A stretch of DNA of 25,385 nucleotides from CG1-02-35-72 sp045046885. GTDB lineage: Bacteria; Bacteroidota; Bacteroidia; Flavobacteriales; Flavobacteriaceae. Below are positions 22,196 to 25,385 of the stretch, one piece after another. Numbering within the stretch: the first letter of the stretch is position 1; the number at the start of each line of letters is the position of its first letter. The stretch covers positions 1 to 25,385 of the forward strand of contig JASFYX010000062.1 in the NCBI GenBank assembly GCA_045046885.1. The letters are read 5' to 3'. Below the pieces are notes generated by a model. It saw nothing but the letters and a program-made list of their open reading frames with translations. It did no database searches and was not told where the DNA came from. Position numbers and translations under genes: made by a program.

Positions 22196-23701
22196 TTAGT
22201 TCTTTATGATTTTAACCGATTTTAGTGTTTTATCGGTTGTAACTTTTACAAAATAAGTACCTGATGGCAGAAGTCTTAAATCTATTATGGCATTAGCTGT
22301 ATTAAAACTTTTATCAGACACTTGTTGCCCTAATAAATTATAAACTTGTAAACGTTTAATTATTTCTTGTGAATTAATATTTAAAATTCCTTCTACAGGA
22401 TTAGGATACATTGCAAAACCCTTTATAACGTTATCTTCTATACCTAAGGCGGCACTAACTGTAATAGTAAAACTTTGCTGTGAACTTGCTGTTCCATCAT
22501 CAGCGTTTAAAACTACTTGAAATAAACCTAAATGACCTTGAGGATTGCCACTAAGAATTACACCTTCTTTAATTTTTCTTATAATGGTATTATCATAATC
22601 TGTTACATATAAGTTCCCATTTGCATCTAATGTTATATCGTAAGGGCTGCTAAATTTAGCCGATAATCCATCACCATCTATGTATCCCTTACTGGTAATT
22701 CCGGCCAAAGTTGTAACAAGACCAGAAGGTGATATTTTTCTAATAAGGTTGTTTATATCATCGGCAACATAAACATTGCCAAAGGCGTCTAAGTCTATAC
22801 CTGTTGGTAATAAAAACCGTGCATTGGTACCCATATCGTCAGCAGATCCTGGTGAAACATAACCTGCTAAAGTAACCACACTTCCGTCAGTCAATATTTT
22901 TCTTATCATATTATTATATGTATCTGCTACATAAACAACACCTGATGCGTCAACTGCCACGTCAAACGGCCTATCAAATTGTATGGGAGTTGCGCCGTAA
23001 TCATAACCTTGTGTACTACCTGCAATAGTAGTTACAACTCCTGAGGGTGTAATTTTTCGTATTTTATGATTTTTTGAATCGGCAACATACACATTCCCAT
23101 TTGAGTCAACCGCTATTCCTTTTGGCTCATTAAACTTAGCAGCTGCTCCTGTGCCATCTGCAAATCCGGCAACTCCCGAACCTGCTAAAGTCGTTACATT
23201 TCCATCAGGTGTAATTTTTCTAATTCTATTATTACCTGTATCTGATACATAAAGGTTATCTGATTTATCAACAGCTACAGAAAAAGGCAATCTGAGATTT
23301 GCTGAAGCTCCCACTAAAGTAGAGACGACTCCTGATGGTGTAATTTTTCTTATCGCAGAATTTCCGAAATCGACTACAATTATATTCCCCGAATTATCCA
23401 TAGTCAAACCTCTTGGATTTTCAAATTTTGCTGCAGTACCAATCCCGTCAGCATACCCAACTGGTGATGAGCCGGCAAAGGTAGAAACTTCGTTTGTGGC
23501 TAATTTTAACCAACTTGGTAAAACTGTTGCAGTAACAGAAATAGCATCGCTATCTATATCTTCGGTCAACACCTTATAAAAATAGGTGTCATTTTCATTA
23601 ATATTATTAATCGAAGAAGATGTAAATACAGGTGGTGTATTTTGTGCTGTTAAAGTTAGTAATAAGAAAAAGAAAATAAAAAGAAAGTAATTTTTTTTCA
23701 T
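22196..23701 (-). CDS. T9SS-secreted protein with an NHL propeller inserted in an Ig-like domain
   Basis: The 501-residue product has a signal peptide (1-20). The first half of a cadherin/putative-Ig type domain follows (about 22-69: PPVFTSSSINNINENDTYFYKV...LPSWLKL). Six NHL repeats then occupy about 70-380, each with GLTMDNSGNIIVVD-like and NNRIRKITPSGVVTTLAG-like segments, i.e. one six-bladed propeller. The second half of the Ig-like domain appears at 381-416 (VILSGNPQGHLGLFQVVLNA, DDGTA, QSFTITV). A T9SS type A tail follows (about 420-501, with MYPNPVEGILNI, YNLLGQQV, LPSGTYFVKV). The protein is exported across the outer membrane and probably surface-attached or released. Ligand unknown. 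Its tail is clearly similar to that of the next gene upstream, at 23948. Confidence 0.88.
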   Translation of the reverse strand: MKKNYFLFIFFFLLLTLTAQNTPPVFTSSSINNINENDTYFYKVLTEDIDSDAISVTATVLPSWLKLATNEVSTFAGSSPVGYADGIGTAAKFENPRGLTMDNSGNIIVVDFGNSAIRKITPSGVVSTLVGASANLRLPFSVAVDKSDNLYVSDTGNNRIRKITPDGNVTTLAGSGVAGFADGTGAAAKFNEPKGIAVDSNGNVYVADSKNHKIRKITPSGVVTTIAGSTQGYDYGATPIQFDRPFDVAVDASGVVYVADTYNNMIRKILTDGSVVTLAGYVSPGSADDMGTNARFLLPTGIDLDAFGNVYVADDINNLIRKISPSGLVTTLAGITSKGYIDGDGLSAKFSSPYDITLDANGNLYVTDYDNTIIRKIKEGVILSGNPQGHLGLFQVVLNADDGTASSQQSFTITVSAALGIEDNVIKGFAMYPNPVEGILNINSQEIIKRLQVYNLLGQQVSDKSFNTANAIIDLRLLPSGTYFVKVTTDKTLKSVKIIKN

Positions 23702-23769
23702 AACAATAATATTATCAATGGTTTAAATATAAAATATATAAACCAATTTTTGGTTATGAGAGGGTAACA

Positions 23770-23777
23770 CAAATTTA
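23770..23777 (-). promoter_or_regulatory. Possible -7 box TAAATTTG for the NHL-propeller gene
   Basis: This minus-strand match to TAnnTTTG lies 69 bases upstream of the ATG at 23701. A second identical TAAATTTG lies at 23855-23862. Neither has a clear -33 TTTG. An inverted repeat aaccaa/ttggtt (23741-23746 with 23750-23755) would lie in the leader. Confidence 0.35.
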
Positions 23778-23865
23778 TAAAAAAATTTATAATAAACTAC
23801 ATAGAAATATTAATAATATGTTTTCTTAATCACATTAAAACAAAATAGTTAATACAAATTTATAG

Positions 23866-23894
23866 AAGTAAAAATAAGTGATATTAGCGAATTT
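23866..23894 (-). repeat. Copy 2 of the 29-bp element downstream of T9SS-tail genes
   Basis: On the minus strand this starts aaattcgctaatatcactta and lies 54 bases after the stop codon of the MBG-repeat gene, directly after its terminator hairpin. It differs from copy 1 (22122-22150) at a single position. Confidence 0.8.
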
Positions 23895-23904
23895 TCTTTA
23901 TTAA

Positions 23905-23933
23905 TCGGGGTTTCGTTTTAAATGAAACCCCGA
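23905..23933 (-). terminator. Terminator hairpin of the MBG-repeat gene
   Basis: A perfect 10-bp stem (tcggggtttc at 23905-23914 with gaaaccccga at 23924-23933) has a 9-base loop and sits 14 bases after the stop codon at 23948. The T-tract that follows is weak (ttaataaaga), so termination may be partial. Confidence 0.7.
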
Positions 23934-23947
23934 CTTGTAAGTTGTTG

Positions 23948-25385
23948 TTACTTCTTTATCAGTTTTACCGCTTTTGTTGCTTTATCTGTAGTTATTTTTA
24001 CAAAATAAGTCCCTTGTGGTAATCGGTTTAAATTTATTGTGGCTTTGTCACTGTTAATATTTTTTTGAAAAACCTGTTGTCCCATCAAATTAAAGACCTG
24101 TATTATTTTTAAGTTCTCTTGTGCGCCGATATTTAAAACATCTATTACAGGATTTGGGTACAATGTAAAACCTTTAATAATATTATTTTGAATACCTAAA
24201 ACTGTATCGGTTGAAAAATTCCACAAAGTATTAGTCGATATTCCCGCAAAAGCATTCCCTGATGTATCGGTAAAAGCCCCTGACGGTATCTCAATATATA
24301 AATCTGTATTACTAGGCAAAGTCAATGTCGGACTGATGTTTATGGTTATAGTACCTTCTACAGCTGTGGCTTTGGGCGCTGTGTTGTCTATGGTAACTTC
24401 TGAACCATTTACAGGGATGGTGGCTACTACTTGGTTATCGCTTGTACGTTTTATCAAGATATCACCTGTTCCCTTTTGGACGTCTTCGTTAAAGACTATT
24501 TGTAAATTACTGGAAGTAACACCTGTAGTATTATCAGCGGGTACGGTACTTACAATCGCAGGCGGCGTACCGTCTAAAGTAGTAAAGCTCATTATCGCAC
24601 CATTAACCGTCCCTACGCCGTTTGTCCCTGTTATACGGTAATAGTAAAGGGTATTATCACTTAGAGACGTAAGCGTTAAACTTACTGGTGTAGTTCCTGA
24701 TCCTGGTTGAATCAAAGAAGGAGAACCGGCTGTTGATGTAGCGCCTGTCAAATCTGATGCCAAACCATATTCAAAAAATATATTTGTATAATCACCGCCT
24801 TCATATATAGTACCATTTAATACAGCACCCGCTGTTGTGACGTTTGTTACTACTTGGGTTGTTGACACTACAGCTGCGGGAATGATTCGTATTCCTCCAT
24901 GTTTATAAGTGAGGTTATAATTACTTCCTGCCGTAAGTGTCCCTTGGGTAATTATGTAAGTATTGGGAAACTCGCTAAACGCAGTAACTTCTCTTGTCAA
25001 TAAACCCGTAAAAGTGTCTCCTGATTCTAGGGTGCCGGAAGTTAGTTGATATGTAAATTCCGGATCTGGATCTCCATAGACTTTGATGTGATCATCACCA
25101 GTAACGGTAATCGGCTTGGCGCTTATCGTAATGTCAGCACCTACATAAATGATACTGTAATTAGTGTTTGCCAAGGTTGAACTGATGGCATAAGTGCCCA
25201 CATTTTCACCTGCAACTCTGGTTAAAGTTCCAGACAATGCATCAGCACCTACCAATGTACCTGTGGTTATTTGATAGGTCAGACTTGGGTCAGCATCACC
25301 ATAGACTTTACTCTTGGCATCGGCTGTAAGGGTGAGTACTTTGGCGGTAATAGTTAGGTCTGCACTCACGTAAGTGATGCTATAA
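23948..25385 (-). CDS. T9SS-secreted MBG/Ig-like repeat protein (5' end beyond window)
   Basis: The frame stays open to the right edge. An apparent GTG start at 25369 is internal, because the codons before it continue the repeat as YSITYV. The visible 478 residues contain the end of one MBG-type repeat and two full ones (marked by KVYGDADPSLTYQITTGTL and KVYGDPDPEFTYQLTSGTL). A fibronectin-III-like domain follows (VTTAGAVLNGTIYEGGDYTN, LTSLSDNTLYYYRITGTNG), then an SbsA-type Ig-like domain (PAIVSTVPADNTTGVTSSNL, VFNEDVQKGTGDI, LWNFSTD) and a T9SS type A tail (YPNPVIDVLNI, FNLMGQQV, LPQGTYFVKI). Such proteins are usually long surface adhesins or scaffold proteins. The signal peptide and total size cannot be seen. 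Confidence 0.85.
   Translation of the reverse strand, partial: YSITYVSADLTITAKVLTLTADAKSKVYGDADPSLTYQITTGTLVGADALSGTLTRVAGENVGTYAISSTLANTNYSIIYVGADITISAKPITVTGDDHIKVYGDPDPEFTYQLTSGTLESGDTFTGLLTREVTAFSEFPNTYIITQGTLTAGSNYNLTYKHGGIRIIPAAVVSTTQVVTNVTTAGAVLNGTIYEGGDYTNIFFEYGLASDLTGATSTAGSPSLIQPGSGTTPVSLTLTSLSDNTLYYYRITGTNGVGTVNGAIMSFTTLDGTPPAIVSTVPADNTTGVTSSNLQIVFNEDVQKGTGDILIKRTSDNQVVATIPVNGSEVTIDNTAPKATAVEGTITINISPTLTLPSNTDLYIEIPSGAFTDTSGNAFAGISTNTLWNFSTDTVLGIQNNIIKGFTLYPNPVIDVLNIGAQENLKIIQVFNLMGQQVFQKNINSDKATINLNRLPQGTYFVKITTDKATKAVKLIKK

Overview
The window looks like chromosomal DNA from a marine-type member of the Flavobacteriaceae (Bacteroidota). The grounds are AT-rich DNA, -7 boxes of the form TAnnTTTG with almost no Shine-Dalgarno sequences, type IX secretion (T9SS) C-terminal tails, an Oar-like TonB-dependent receptor, and small families typical of the group (CAL67264-type membrane protein, DUF4258, DUF6495). 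I see no tRNA, rRNA, CRISPR array, transposase or phage gene.

Layout. Positions 1-1488 hold the tail of an unrecognised gene, a six-repeat beta-propeller protein with a T9SS tail, and a gap containing a signal-peptide-only remnant fused to a palindromic repeat. Positions 1489-7253 are a housekeeping block: ettA and a small membrane protein on the minus strand, then divergently an acyl-CoA carboxylase beta subunit, tsaE, an alanine dehydrogenase-like gene and a DUF4258 gene. Positions 7250-9642 (minus) are a tightly overlapping operon of a lipoprotein, a LytS-type histidine kinase and a LytTR response regulator. Positions 9739-10884 (minus) are DUF6495 and a TrmH-like methyltransferase, abutting without a gap. 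Positions 10954-14061 (minus) are a large Oar-like TonB-dependent receptor, and 14154-15264 (minus) the rpsF-rpsR-rplI ribosomal operon with a clear promoter and terminator.

On the plus strand, 15373-17320 hold a sterol desaturase-family gene, a lipoprotein with a TonB C-terminal-like domain, and a frameshifted duplicate of the desaturase 3' end. On the minus strand, 17322-19580 are an operon of an ECF-like sigma factor (TTG start), a single-pass membrane protein that may be its anti-sigma factor, and a coiled-coil plus outer-membrane-barrel protein. PriA (GTG start) follows at 19661-22105. The window ends with two tandem T9SS-secreted proteins: one whose NHL propeller appears inserted inside an Ig-like domain, and an MBG/Ig-like repeat protein running off the right edge.

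The most unusual points are the split Ig domain in the NHL protein, a 29-bp near-identical element downstream of both right-end T9SS genes, a promoter embedded in a terminator hairpin that predicts a leaderless DUF6495-trmH mRNA, the degenerate desaturase duplicate flanking the TonB-like lipoprotein, and the sigma/membrane/outer-membrane operon. I found no clear defence system or mobile element. All domain assignments come from reading the sequence, not from database searches.
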